Positions 1 through 7,452 of a DNA stretch of 11,107 nt are shown one piece after another (position 1 is the first letter of the stretch; the number at the start of each line of letters is the position of its first letter). Where the stretch lies: positions 1 to 11,107 of the forward strand of contig CAMCWJ010000060.1 of assembly GCA_945882475.1 (NCBI GenBank), read 5' to 3'. The position numbers and the translations under genes were made by a program. The notes beneath the pieces were generated by a model. That model ran no database searches. It was not told the origin of the DNA and saw only the letters and a program-made list of their open reading frames with translations. The DNA is from Bifidobacterium breve. GTDB lineage: Bacteria; Actinomycetota; Actinomycetes; Mycobacteriales; Mycobacteriaceae.

Positions 1-237
1 GCCCACCACGCCACCCGCGACTGGGCCCACGGCGGCACCACCAACATCGACGACCTCGCCTTCGGCTGCGGACCCCACAACCGACTCGTCAAACAAGGCG
101 GCTGGCACACCCGCAAACTCCCCAACGGCACAACCGAATGGATACCCCCCGCCCACCTACCCCACAAAGGCGGCACCAACACCCAACACCACCCCGACCA
201 ACTACTCCGAAACCTCCGAAAACGAAGCGCGGGCTAG
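1..237 (+). CDS. DUF222/13E12-family HNH endonuclease, C-terminal part
   Basis: This is the last 78 codons of a gene that begins outside the window, ending at TAG 235-237. The fragment opens with a His-His pair (residues 2-3), then DWAHGGTTNIDDL (7-19) and CGPHNRLV (23-30). That layout (HH, W-x-x-GG-x-T, Asp/Asn-Leu, C-x-x-H) is the HNH nuclease core found at the C-terminus of mycobacterial 13E12-repeat (DUF222) proteins. It is followed by the usual GGWHTRKLPNGTTEWIPP segment. Family members are putative DNA endonucleases, often multicopy and possibly mobile; their biological role is not established. Codon choice (CTA, CAA, AAA, CGA beside CCC and CAC) differs from the neighbouring housekeeping genes, which fits a dispersed or acquired family. 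The N-terminal DUF222 region cannot be seen here, so family membership rests on the HNH segment only. Confidence 0.85.
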   Translation, partial: AHHATRDWAHGGTTNIDDLAFGCGPHNRLVKQGGWHTRKLPNGTTEWIPPAHLPHKGGTNTQHHPDQLLRNLRKRSAG

Positions 238-635
238 TTCGAGGTGTCCGGCTTATGCATGGACTCGCGTATCTCCGCGAGTTTCTCGGCGGCAGCCTTT
301 TGCTGCGCCTCGTATCGTTCGGTCGCGGTTCGCGCTTCGGGAGTGGCCTCGGCCAGTTCGGTTGCGCCCAGTGCGGTGCCGTAGCGGGTCTCGATCTTCT
401 CCCGCACGCCCTCCATGGTCGGGACCCCCGCTGCGGTGTAGCCGGTGTCCACCTCAACGACGGGGGGCGCGGCGACGGGAGGCGCGGGGACGGGAGGCAC
501 GGAGGACGAGTCGGCCGGTGTCGGTGCAGCCGGTGTCGAAGCGTGGGGTGTCGGTGCGGGGGTTGCTGAATCGGGCTGTATCGAATCAGGCTGTGTCGAA
601 TCGGGCTGTGTCGAATCGTCAGACATGACGCTCAC
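234..635 (-). CDS. Small Pro/Ala-rich hypothetical protein with tandem repeat
   Basis: I do not recognise a characterised family. Read from GTG 635 it has 133 aa; ATG 626 would give 130 aa. A GGGAG Shine-Dalgarno lies four bases before the GTG, which favours it, but the ATG cannot be excluded. Residues ~7-22 are a DSTQP/DSIQP tandem repeat. Residues ~24-60 are a Pro/Ala/Val low-complexity linker, probably disordered. Residues ~70-125 are charged and likely alpha-helical (EGVREKIETRYGTALG, then EARTATERYEAQQKAAAEKLAEIRESM), possibly a short coiled coil. There is no signal peptide or membrane segment. The gene starts 22 bp after the hydrolase stop, so it is probably the last gene of the lysX transcript. 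Its TAG overlaps the TAG of the converging HNH gene within one CTAG. It may correspond to the small hypothetical gene annotated beside the hydrolase in M. tuberculosis (from memory, unsure). Confidence 0.75.
   Translation of the reverse strand: MSVMSDDSTQPDSTQPDSIQPDSATPAPTPHASTPAAPTPADSSSVPPVPAPPVAAPPVVEVDTGYTAAGVPTMEGVREKIETRYGTALGATELAEATPEARTATERYEAQQKAAAEKLAEIRESMHKPDTSN
568..618 (-). repeat. 15-bp in-frame tandem repeat (about 3.4 copies)
   Basis: On the plus strand the unit is GAATCGGGCTGTGTC, at 568-582, 583-597 and 598-612, plus a partial copy at 613-618. Copies differ at one or two positions. On the coding (minus) strand each unit encodes Asp-Ser-Thr/Ile-Gln-Pro, near the N-terminus of the small Pro-rich protein. 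Copy-number change would keep the reading frame. Confidence 0.9.
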
Positions 636-657
636 GGTACTCCCGGGCGGTCCGGCG

Positions 658-2040
658 TTATGCCGTCCCGCGGGGTGAGCCCGGCAGCGGGATCACCGGA
701 ACCTCAGGTGTGCCGATCTGTCCGGCCAGCCACGGCAGAGCCGAGTCGAGCACCCGCGCCGCGAACGGCCAGTCGTGCTTGCCCGACTGCGGAACCACTG
801 CGCAGTCGATTCCGTACTCACTGCCGAGTCGGCAGAGCGTGTTCGCAGCTTTCATCGGGGTGTCCGCGGCTTCCGGCGATGAGTTCGCCGGGGGCTCGGG
901 CAACGCGGGCCCGGTCAGCGGTGGGCCATGGGTGGCGCCCGGGGTGGACACCGCGAACCAGCCGGCCACCCCCTGGTACCGACCGTGGCCGGCGATCAGC
1001 GTCGCCGGATCCCACTGCGCGTAGGCGGCCGCATCGCCGCCGAAGAGTCGCTCGATTGTCTGGGCCTTGGTGCCCGCACTCGGCGCGATATCGCCATCGA
1101 TGTTGACGAACGCGGTGAACAACTCCGGGTACTTGACCGCCATGTTCAGCGCACAGGTGCCGCCGGTGGACCATCCGACGGCGGCCCACTGCGCCGGGTC
1201 ATCGCTGACCCCGAAGTTGTTGACCAGGTACGGCCGGACGTCCCTGGTGAGGTGGTCGGCGGCGTTGCCGCGAAGGCCGTTGACGCAGCCGGTGTCGTTG
1301 TTGAAGGAGCCGCCGGAATCAACGAACACGAAGACCGGCGCGTTGCCGTCGTGCTTGGCGGCGAATTTGTCGATGGTGCTGACCGCATTGGCTGATCTGA
1401 TCCAGTCGGCGGCGGTATTGAACTGCCCGCCGATCATCATCACCACCGGCAGGGCCGGCGGGGGATCGCTGGCAAAGTAGGCCGGCGGCAGGTACACCAA
1501 TTCACCGCGGTGCTTGAACTTGGAGGCATCCGCCGGGATGTCCACCGGCACGACCCTTCCCCGGTCCGGAACCGACTGCGCGGCAACCATTTCGGCGACG
1601 GTAGCGCGGTCGATCTGGCCGGGGAGCGGTCCATCCGTCAGCTGTCCCCACGCGGTCTGCACCGTGGGGGAGTAGCCCACCCAAAGGTTCACCATCAGCG
1701 CCGTGCACAGCACGGTCAGCGGGACCGCCAGTAGCGATGCGATCCGGCGACGCGGCCCGGCCGACCGCCAGCCCAGGATCGCCACGCTCAGTGCCGTGCC
1801 GGCGAGTGTGATCCAGATCCACAACCCGCGGGGCGCTGGATCGCCGGCGAGGCCGTTGCTGGCGATCACCCAGTACGTCAGCCATGCCACAACCGCGCCG
1901 GCTGCCCCCGAGACCGGCAGCCCCAGCATCCGCCACCGGGGGCTGCGCCACCCCACCGCCAGACCGAGGGCCACCGCTGCCAGGACCTGCAGGGTGACCG
2001 GCACCCAGCCGTGCATCAGGGAGACGTGGTCGCGAAACAT
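658..2040 (-). CDS. Membrane-anchored alpha/beta-hydrolase (putative esterase, Rv1639c-like)
   Basis: Predicted 460 aa. I chose ATG 2040 because it leaves 11 bp after the lysX stop and begins directly before the first membrane helix; an upstream in-frame extension would run inside lysX. Four hydrophobic segments are visible at about residues 12-30, 36-60, 71-91 and 99-122. Positive loops (RSPRWR, RSAGPRRR) fall after helices 1 and 3, so N-terminus and catalytic domain should both lie outside the cytoplasm. The C-terminal domain (~165-440) resembles the esterase-D/antigen-85 type fold: nucleophile elbow GWSTGG (S291), acidic candidates in NIDGD (D315, D317) and a late His in GKHDW (H422). Cysteines at 252, 296, 403 and 413 would suit disulfides in an exported domain. 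The substrate is unknown. Its place in the lysX transcript suggests an envelope ester, perhaps the aminoacyl-lipid made by LysX (inference). Confidence 0.9.
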   Translation of the reverse strand: MFRDHVSLMHGWVPVTLQVLAAVALGLAVGWRSPRWRMLGLPVSGAAGAVVAWLTYWVIASNGLAGDPAPRGLWIWITLAGTALSVAILGWRSAGPRRRIASLLAVPLTVLCTALMVNLWVGYSPTVQTAWGQLTDGPLPGQIDRATVAEMVAAQSVPDRGRVVPVDIPADASKFKHRGELVYLPPAYFASDPPPALPVVMMIGGQFNTAADWIRSANAVSTIDKFAAKHDGNAPVFVFVDSGGSFNNDTGCVNGLRGNAADHLTRDVRPYLVNNFGVSDDPAQWAAVGWSTGGTCALNMAVKYPELFTAFVNIDGDIAPSAGTKAQTIERLFGGDAAAYAQWDPATLIAGHGRYQGVAGWFAVSTPGATHGPPLTGPALPEPPANSSPEAADTPMKAANTLCRLGSEYGIDCAVVPQSGKHDWPFAARVLDSALPWLAGQIGTPEVPVIPLPGSPRGTA

Positions 2041-2051
2041 CGCTGACCAGC

Positions 2052-5000
2052 CTAGCGTGGTTTTGCCAGCGGAAACGGCAGTGTCTCGCGGATGCTTCGG
2101 CCGGTGATCAGCATGACCACCCGGTCCACGCCCACACCCAGTCCGCCGGTGGGGGGCATGGCGTACTCCATTGCCTGCAGGAAGTCCTCGTCGAGTTCCA
2201 TCGCCTCTGGGTCGCCGCCGGCGGCCAGCATCGATTGCTGCTGCAGTCGCCGTCGTTGCTCGACCGGATCGGTGAGTTCGCTGTAGGCGGTGCCCAACTC
2301 CATGCCCCAGGCCACCAGGTCCCATCGCTCAGCCACCCCCGGCCGACTGCGGTGCGGCCGGGTCAGAGGTGACACCGAGGTCGGGAAATCCAGATAGAAC
2401 GTCGGCGCCTCGGTCCGGCACTCGACCAGACGCTCGTAGAGTTCCAGCACCACCGCGCCGGCGTCCCAGTGGTTCAGGTATCCGATCCCCGCACCGTCGC
2501 ACAACCGGCGCAGCGCACCCAGGTCGGTGTCGGCGTCGATCTGCTCGCCGAGTGCCTCCGAGACCGCGGCGTGGACGGTCGTGACCGCCCACTCTCCGGA
2601 GATGTCCACTGGTTGCAGCACGCCGCTTGCTTCGGGCCGCATGACCACCATCGAACCGTTCGCGGCGACCGCCGCGTTCTGGATCAATTCCCGGCAGCCG
2701 TCGATCCACACCCGATAGTCGGCATGCGCCTGGTAGGCCTCCAGCAGGGTGAACTCCGGGTTGTGGCTGAAGTCCACGCCCTCGTTGCGGAACGCCCGGC
2801 CCAGTTCGAAGACGCGTTCCACCCCGCCCACGCAGAGTCGCTTGAGGTACAACTCGGGAGCGATCCGCAGATACAGGTCCAGGTCGTAGGCGTTGATATG
2901 GGTCTGGAACGGCCGGGCGTTGGCGCCGCCGTGGATCTGCTGCAGGATCGGTGTCTCAACCTCCAGGAATCCCTTGGCGAACAACGTCTCCCGGATCGAG
3001 TGCAGAATCTCGCTTCGGGCGCGGATCAGATCCCGCGCGGCCGGGTTGATGGCCAGGTCGACGTACCGGGCGCGCACCCGGGCCTCGGGATCGGTCAGGC
3101 CCTTGTGTTTGTCGGGCAGCGGCCGCAGGCACTTGCCCAGCATCCGCCACCGCCGGACCAGTATCGAGCGGGTTCCGTTGCGGCTGTAGCCCATCCGGCC
3201 GGAGACCTCGATCAGATCTCCGAGGTCGACACTGGCGAAATCAGCTGTGCCACTGTCGAGTTCGGCCCGGTCCAGCAGCAACTGAACATCACCGGACCAA
3301 TCCCGCAACTGGGCGAAGATCACCCCGCCATAGTCCCGGGTACGCAGCACCCGGCCGGCCACCGTAACCGCCTCGTCGCCGGCGGCCAGGGCCGCCGCCA
3401 CGGTGTGGCTGGGTGCTGTGCCCACCGGATAGGGATCGATTCCGTTGTCCTGCAATGCTTTCAGCTTCGTCATCCGGACGCGGACCTGTTCGGGTAGCCG
3501 CTGATCCGGGCCCTCGGCGTCCGGTCCAACCGCCGGGTCGAGCGTCGGCGCACTGCCGTCGGAATGCAGGTTCACCGCCGCGGCGAGCTCACGCGGCACG
3601 GCCGAGTACTGGCCGGTGTGCGGCTTGGCTCGCCGCGAGAACGGCAGCACCAGGAATCCCTCGGCGATCACCGAGGCGACACCGACCCGCGGGACCAGCC
3701 GCGCATCCTGATAGCAGGCGTAGCGCGGCACCCACTGCGGCTGGTACTTCATGTTCGAGCGGTACAGCGTCTCCAGCTGCCACCAACGAGACAGGAACAC
3801 CAGTAGCGCGCGCCACAGCCGGGCCACCGGGCCCGCGCCCAACTGGGCGCCCTGCTCGAACGCCGACCGGAACATCGCGAAGTTCAAGGACACCCGGTTG
3901 ACGCCGACGGTGTCGGCCTGCTGCAGCAGTTCGGTGACCATCAACTCGACGGTCCCGTTCGGGGATCCGGGGGCCCGGCGCATCAGGTCCAGCGACAGCC
4001 CGCCCGAACCCCATGGAACCAGGGAGAGCATCGCGACCACCTCCCCGGCCTGTACGGCCTCGATGGTTGTCTGCTCGGCCTGTACGGCCTCGCCGGTTGT
4101 CTGCTCGGCCTGTACGGCCTCGCCGGCCTGAACGGCCTGAATGGCCTCGACCAGCAGGCAGTCCCCGTCGGCCGCGTCGCCCAACCGGCCCAGCGCCATC
4201 GAGAAGCCCCGCTCGGTCTCGGTGTCGCGCCACGCGTCGGCCCGCCGGATCACCTCCGCCATCTCCTCGGCGGTGAAGTCGCGGTGGCGGCGCATCCGGA
4301 CGGTCAGGCCGGCCCGCCGGGCCCGCGTCACTGCTTGGCGCACTGCGCGCATATCGGGTCCGGAGAGGTGGAACTTGTCCGGGTAGAGGATCGCCTCGTC
4401 GCCGAGTTGCAACGCGTTGAAGCCGGCTTCGCGGTAGGTCTGCGCCGCGGTGGAACTGGCGCCCATCACCCCGGGTGCCCATCCGTAGTCCTGACACAGT
4501 TGTAGCCAGGCCGCGATCGCCTGAGGCCAGGATCGCGGGTCGCCGATCGGGTCGCCACTGGCCAGGCAGACGCCGACCTCAACCCGGTAGGTGATGGCGG
4601 CCCGGCCGTTGGGCGCGAAGATCACCGACTTGTCGCGCCGGGTCGCGAAGTACCCCAGCGAGTCGTTCTTGCCGTAGGACTCCAGCAGACTGCGGATCGC
4701 GGACTCGTCCTCGCCGGTCAGCGCGTTCGCCGCGCGCTGGGATTGGAACAGCACGACCGCCGCAGCCATCAGCGCCAGTGCCCCGAACAGGCCGAACAAT
4801 GCATTGAGGATGCCCGGCGGCTTGCCGACGAACAGGTCGGGGGTCGCGGTGGCGAAGCCACTTACCCGGTTGATCGCGTACGGCAGCCGGTACCCGCGCT
4901 GCAGCGAACCGGGGAACAATTCGAGCAGCCCCCAGGACACCAGGATGCCCACGACGTTACCGGCGACCAGCACGGCGGCGGCCTTGAACAACGCTCCGCG

Positions 5001-5420
5001 ACGCACCTTGGCCCAGAACTCGTCGTAGGCGAGCAGCAGGACCGCGATCGCCGATACGTGGAAGGTCAGGCCGAGAAACTCCCCGACGTGTTCGAGCCTG
5101 CTTCCGTTCCGCTGAATGAGAGCGGACACATCGAAACCAACGGCCAGCGCCAGAATGATCACCAGCAGCCACCAGGCGATGCGCTTGCGTGCGGCCAGCG
5201 CGCCGGCCATTACCGCCAACGCGAAAGCCCACGCGAAGCTGGTGTCGGGGAAGTTGAAGAGGTAGGAGTCGATGAACTCCCGCGGCACCCGGATCAGGTG
5301 CCGGATGGAGGGGGAGATGCTGGACAGCAGGGAGGCCGCGGCGATAACGCCCAGGATCGCGCCGGCGGTCGCCGGCACCCAGTGGAACCGGGACCGGGCC
5401 CGGTTCGTCGTTACGGTCAT
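2052..5420 (-). CDS. lysX: Bifunctional lysylphosphatidylglycerol synthetase / lysyl-tRNA synthetase LysX
   Basis: Predicted 1122 aa (M. tuberculosis LysX is about 50 residues longer, from memory). LysX charges tRNA-Lys and transfers lysine to phosphatidylglycerol. The resulting positive lipid is known in M. tuberculosis to protect against cationic peptides. Residues ~15-226 hold about six membrane helices. Residues ~232-600 are the MprF-type transferase domain (GYFATRRDKSV, YRVEVGVCLASGDPIGD, TETERGFSMALGRLGD, VSLNFAMFRSAFEQG, WWQLETLYRSNMKYQP). Residues ~640-765 form the OB fold. Residues ~785-1118 form the class II synthetase: GFLEVETPIL, RAFRNEGVDFSHNPEF (motif 2) and GLGVGVDRVVM (motif 3). 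Residues 426-460 are an unusual repeat inserted in the transferase domain. ATG 5420 has only a weak GGCGG upstream; a TACGCT at 5434-5429, eight bases before the ATG, could drive a leaderless start. It lies 45 bp after the DUF1844 gene. Confidence 0.97.
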   Translation of the reverse strand: MTVTTNRARSRFHWVPATAGAILGVIAAASLLSSISPSIRHLIRVPREFIDSYLFNFPDTSFAWAFALAVMAGALAARKRIAWWLLVIILALAVGFDVSALIQRNGSRLEHVGEFLGLTFHVSAIAVLLLAYDEFWAKVRRGALFKAAAVLVAGNVVGILVSWGLLELFPGSLQRGYRLPYAINRVSGFATATPDLFVGKPPGILNALFGLFGALALMAAAVVLFQSQRAANALTGEDESAIRSLLESYGKNDSLGYFATRRDKSVIFAPNGRAAITYRVEVGVCLASGDPIGDPRSWPQAIAAWLQLCQDYGWAPGVMGASSTAAQTYREAGFNALQLGDEAILYPDKFHLSGPDMRAVRQAVTRARRAGLTVRMRRHRDFTAEEMAEVIRRADAWRDTETERGFSMALGRLGDAADGDCLLVEAIQAVQAGEAVQAEQTTGEAVQAEQTTIEAVQAGEVVAMLSLVPWGSGGLSLDLMRRAPGSPNGTVELMVTELLQQADTVGVNRVSLNFAMFRSAFEQGAQLGAGPVARLWRALLVFLSRWWQLETLYRSNMKYQPQWVPRYACYQDARLVPRVGVASVIAEGFLVLPFSRRAKPHTGQYSAVPRELAAAVNLHSDGSAPTLDPAVGPDAEGPDQRLPEQVRVRMTKLKALQDNGIDPYPVGTAPSHTVAAALAAGDEAVTVAGRVLRTRDYGGVIFAQLRDWSGDVQLLLDRAELDSGTADFASVDLGDLIEVSGRMGYSRNGTRSILVRRWRMLGKCLRPLPDKHKGLTDPEARVRARYVDLAINPAARDLIRARSEILHSIRETLFAKGFLEVETPILQQIHGGANARPFQTHINAYDLDLYLRIAPELYLKRLCVGGVERVFELGRAFRNEGVDFSHNPEFTLLEAYQAHADYRVWIDGCRELIQNAAVAANGSMVVMRPEASGVLQPVDISGEWAVTTVHAAVSEALGEQIDADTDLGALRRLCDGAGIGYLNHWDAGAVVLELYERLVECRTEAPTFYLDFPTSVSPLTRPHRSRPGVAERWDLVAWGMELGTAYSELTDPVEQRRRLQQQSMLAAGGDPEAMELDEDFLQAMEYAMPPTGGLGVGVDRVVMLITGRSIRETLPFPLAKPR
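4041..4150 (-). repeat. 30-bp in-frame tandem repeat inside lysX
   Basis: Two near-identical 30-bp units occupy 4051-4080 and 4081-4110. Each begins TGTACGGCCT and ends CTGCTCGGCC on the plus strand. A third copy starts at 4111 and degenerates after about 16 bases into shorter GGCCTGAA-type units up to 4150. The coding strand reads EAVQAEQTT-G/I repeated (LysX residues ~426-460). The period is a multiple of three, so the frame is kept. Confidence 0.9.
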
Positions 5421-5465
5421 AGACCGCCAGCGTATTCGGCGCGCGGTGTCGGTTTCGGCGCAGCC

Positions 5466-5801
5466 TTACCGCAGCGGCCCGGTTTGCTTCTCGCCCGGGC
5501 CTTCGCCTGGTTCGTCGGGAAAGGCGCTGGCCTCTCGGAACGCCACCTGCAGAGCCTTCAGTCCGTCCCGGAACGGGCCCGCATGAGGACCCAGGTACGG
5601 CAGCGCCGCGGTCAGCAGGCCGGCCAGGGCGGTGATCAGCCGTCGGGCCTCATCGAGGTCGCGGTGTTCACCGGATTCCGGGTCGGCCGCGGACAGGCCC
5701 AGTTTCTCGGCTGCTGCGCTCATCAGCATCACCGCCGCGCGACTGATCACCTCGACGGCGGGGATTTCGGCCAGTTCGCGGATGTCCGGGTTATCCGACA
5801 T
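5466..5801 (-). CDS. DUF1844 family protein
   Basis: Predicted 111 aa, all-helical and cytoplasmic, with no signal peptide. The segment DIRELAEIPAVEVISRAAVM followed by LMSAAAEKLGL (residues ~5-35) is the hallmark of actinobacterial DUF1844 proteins. Two more conserved stretches follow: HRDLDEARRLITALAGLLTA, and a C-terminal LQVAFREASAFPDEPGEGPGEK. The molecular function of DUF1844 is not established. ATG 5801 is preferred because family similarity starts there. The possible upstream extension (to 5879) is low-complexity and would run into the infC control region. No convincing Shine-Dalgarno precedes the ATG (CTATCAGCC). The gene is divergent from infC and lies 45 bp upstream of lysX on the same strand, so it may be co-transcribed with lysX. 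Confidence 0.85.
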   Translation of the reverse strand: MSDNPDIRELAEIPAVEVISRAAVMLMSAAAEKLGLSAADPESGEHRDLDEARRLITALAGLLTAALPYLGPHAGPFRDGLKALQVAFREASAFPDEPGEGPGEKQTGPLR

Positions 5802-5804
5802 GGC

Positions 5805-5813
5805 TGATAGAGT
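5805..5813 (+). promoter_or_regulatory. Candidate extended -10 promoter for infC leader
   Basis: TGATAGAGT reads as an extended -10 (TGn-TAGAGT). No good -35 is seen 16-18 bp upstream. Transcription would start near 5820 and give a leader of about 265 nt before infC. The element lies immediately upstream of the divergent DUF1844 start codon, so the two directions may compete. Evidence is sequence similarity only. Confidence 0.3.
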
Positions 5814-5907
5814 GTCACGGACGACCGTCCCGGCTAACGCCAGGACAGCAAGTGGAGTCCCACTCCCACCGCTGGCCATCGACTAAGGCTCAGCGGTCCG
5901 GTCGCGG

Positions 5908-5924
5908 ATGCCCCTCGAGGGCAT
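5908..5924 (+). other. Leader hairpin 1 in infC 5' UTR
   Basis: A perfect 6-bp inverted repeat, ATGCCC and GGGCAT, separated by CTCGA. It lies about 50 bases before the terminator-like hairpin in the infC leader. It may be part of a regulatory fold; no pairing with the terminator arms is obvious. Confidence 0.35.
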
Positions 5925-5976
5925 GCGCTCTGCGTCTCGTGCGCAGGCGGCGTGAGCCGTTGATCGGTCGGCTTTG

Positions 5977-6002
5977 GGCCCTGCTGTGTGCAGGGCCTTT
6001 TT
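5977..6002 (+). terminator. Intrinsic terminator-like attenuator upstream of infC
   Basis: A perfect 8-bp GC-rich stem (GGCCCTGC at 5977-5984, GCAGGGCC at 5990-5997) with loop TGTGT is followed at once by five T residues (5998-6002). This is a textbook Rho-independent terminator, uncommon in mycobacteria. It lies 84 bases before the infC start and is oriented to stop transcription entering infC-rpmI-rplT. No gene ends just upstream on this strand, so premature termination (attenuation) is more likely than ordinary 3'-end formation. The 3' arm plus U tract is also complementary to the infC Shine-Dalgarno at 6075-6084. Confidence 0.75.
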
Positions 6003-6034
6003 GCTGCTGGTGATGGGTTTCTGCCGAACTGTTC

Positions 6035-6048
6035 CGGTGTTCGCACCG
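6035..6048 (+). other. UUCG-loop hairpin in infC leader
   Basis: Perfect 5-bp stem CGGTG/CACCG closed by a TTCG tetraloop, between the attenuator and the infC ribosome binding site. A smaller CGGT/ACCG stem (6051-6054 with 6058-6061, loop CCG) follows directly. Both would form in a read-through transcript and are likely elements of the leader fold. Confidence 0.4.
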
Positions 6049-6074
6049 AGCGGTCCGACCGAGAAAACCGAACC

Positions 6075-6081
6075 AGGGAGG
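6075..6081 (+). promoter_or_regulatory. infC Shine-Dalgarno
   Basis: AGGGAGG is a strong purine-rich binding site four bases before ATC 6086. It fixes the non-canonical start codon, since no ATG, GTG or TTG in this frame lies at a suitable distance from it. Confidence 0.8.
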
Positions 6082-6085
6082 CCCC

Positions 6086-6739
<654 letters not shown>

Positions 6740-6781
6740 GGCACCACCGAGTAGGGCACCACCGAATAGAACTGAGGAATC

Positions 6782-6976
6782 ATGCCGAAGGCCAAGACCC
6801 ACAGCGGAGCCAGCAAGCGCTTCCGCCGCACCGGCACCGGGAAGATCGTCCGGCAGAAGGTGAACCGCCGCCACCTGCTGGAGCACAAGGCGTCCAAGCG
6901 CACCCGCCGCCTCGATGGCCGCACCACCGTGGCCGCCAACGACACCAAGCGCGTCAACAAGATGCTGAACGGCTAA
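6782..6976 (+). CDS. rpmI: 50S ribosomal protein L35 (bL35)
   Basis: Predicted 64 aa, full length for bL35, a small very basic protein of the large ribosomal subunit. It begins MPKAKTHSGASKRFRRTGTG, continues KHLL-like RRHLLEHKASKRTRRLDG and ends KRVNKMLNG, as is characteristic. ATG 6782 is preceded by TGAGGA with only three bases between GAGGA and the ATG, closer than usual. It lies 42 bp after the infC stop, and that gap is mostly the infC repeat array, so copy-number change would alter the infC-rpmI spacing. It is followed by rplT after 51 bp. Confidence 0.97.
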   Translation: MPKAKTHSGASKRFRRTGTGKIVRQKVNRRHLLEHKASKRTRRLDGRTTVAANDTKRVNKMLNG

Positions 6977-7027
6977 CGCCGAACGCCTGACTGACCTCCC
7001 ACCGAACGACGAGAATAGGAACACCTC

Positions 7028-7417
7028 ATGGCACGCGTGAAGCGCGCAGTCAACGCCCAGAAGAAGCGGCGCACCATCCTCAAGGCGTCCAAGGGCTATC
7101 GTGGCCAGCGGTCGCGGCTCTACCGCAAAGCCAAAGAGCAGCAACTGCATTCACTGACCTACGCCTACCGTGATCGGCGGGCCCGCAAGGGTGACTTCCG
7201 CAGGCTGTGGATCACCCGGATCAACGCGGCCGCCCGCGCCAACGACATCACCTACAACCGGCTGATCCAGGGCCTCAAGGCCGCCGGCGTCGAGGTCGAC
7301 CGCAAGAACCTCTCCGAGATCGCGATCAGCGACCCGGCCGCGTTCACCGCACTGGTCGACATCGCGAAGGCCGCTCTGCCGGCTGACGTCAACGCCCCGT
7401 CCGGTGAGGCTGCCTGA
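7028..7417 (+). CDS. rplT: 50S ribosomal protein L20 (bL20)
   Basis: Predicted 129 aa. bL20 binds 23S rRNA early in 50S assembly and, in several bacteria, represses its own operon. The sequence begins MARVKRAVNAQKKRRTILKA and contains GYRGQRSRLYRKAKEQ, YAYRDRRARKGDFRRLWITR, INAAARANDITYNRLIQGLK and NRKNLS-type VDRKNLSEIAISDPAAF, all conserved in the family. The C-terminal ALPADVNAPSGEAA tail is a typical variable extension. The ribosome binding site is a modest TAGGAA eight bases or so before ATG 7028. It is the third gene of infC-rpmI-rplT. A strong GC hairpin (7433-7449) separates it from tsnR. Confidence 0.97.
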   Translation: MARVKRAVNAQKKRRTILKASKGYRGQRSRLYRKAKEQQLHSLTYAYRDRRARKGDFRRLWITRINAAARANDITYNRLIQGLKAAGVEVDRKNLSEIAISDPAAFTALVDIAKAALPADVNAPSGEAA

Positions 7418-7432
7418 CGGGCTCGGACGGCT

Positions 7433-7449
7433 CCGGCCCGGGGGGCCGG
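7433..7449 (+). other. GC hairpin between rplT and tsnR
   Basis: Perfect 7-bp stem CCGGCCC (7433-7439) and GGGCCGG (7443-7449) with loop GGG, ending three bases before the tsnR GTG. No T tract follows, so it is not a classical intrinsic terminator. It would cover the only purine-rich stretch before tsnR and could lower tsnR translation or promote pausing. Confidence 0.5.
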
Positions 7450-7452
7450 CCG

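Noticed and set aside
2041..2325. N-terminal extension of the hydrolase to 555 aa
   Set aside because: The extra 95 residues overlap the end of lysX and look like an out-of-frame translation. ATG 2040, just after the lysX stop and before the first membrane helix, is the natural start.
2469..3497. 342-codon plus-strand open frame within lysX, and a 354-codon one at 4743-5807
   Set aside because: Both are antisense shadows of a long GC-rich gene. LysX domains are continuous on the minus strand, and the plus frames show no recognisable domains.
5908..5955. 15-codon upstream frame (MPLEGMRSASRAQAA) before the infC attenuator
   Set aside because: No Shine-Dalgarno precedes it, its ATG sits in a hairpin arm, and no codon bias or regulatory codon run is seen. 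It could only be revived by ribosome profiling or conservation.
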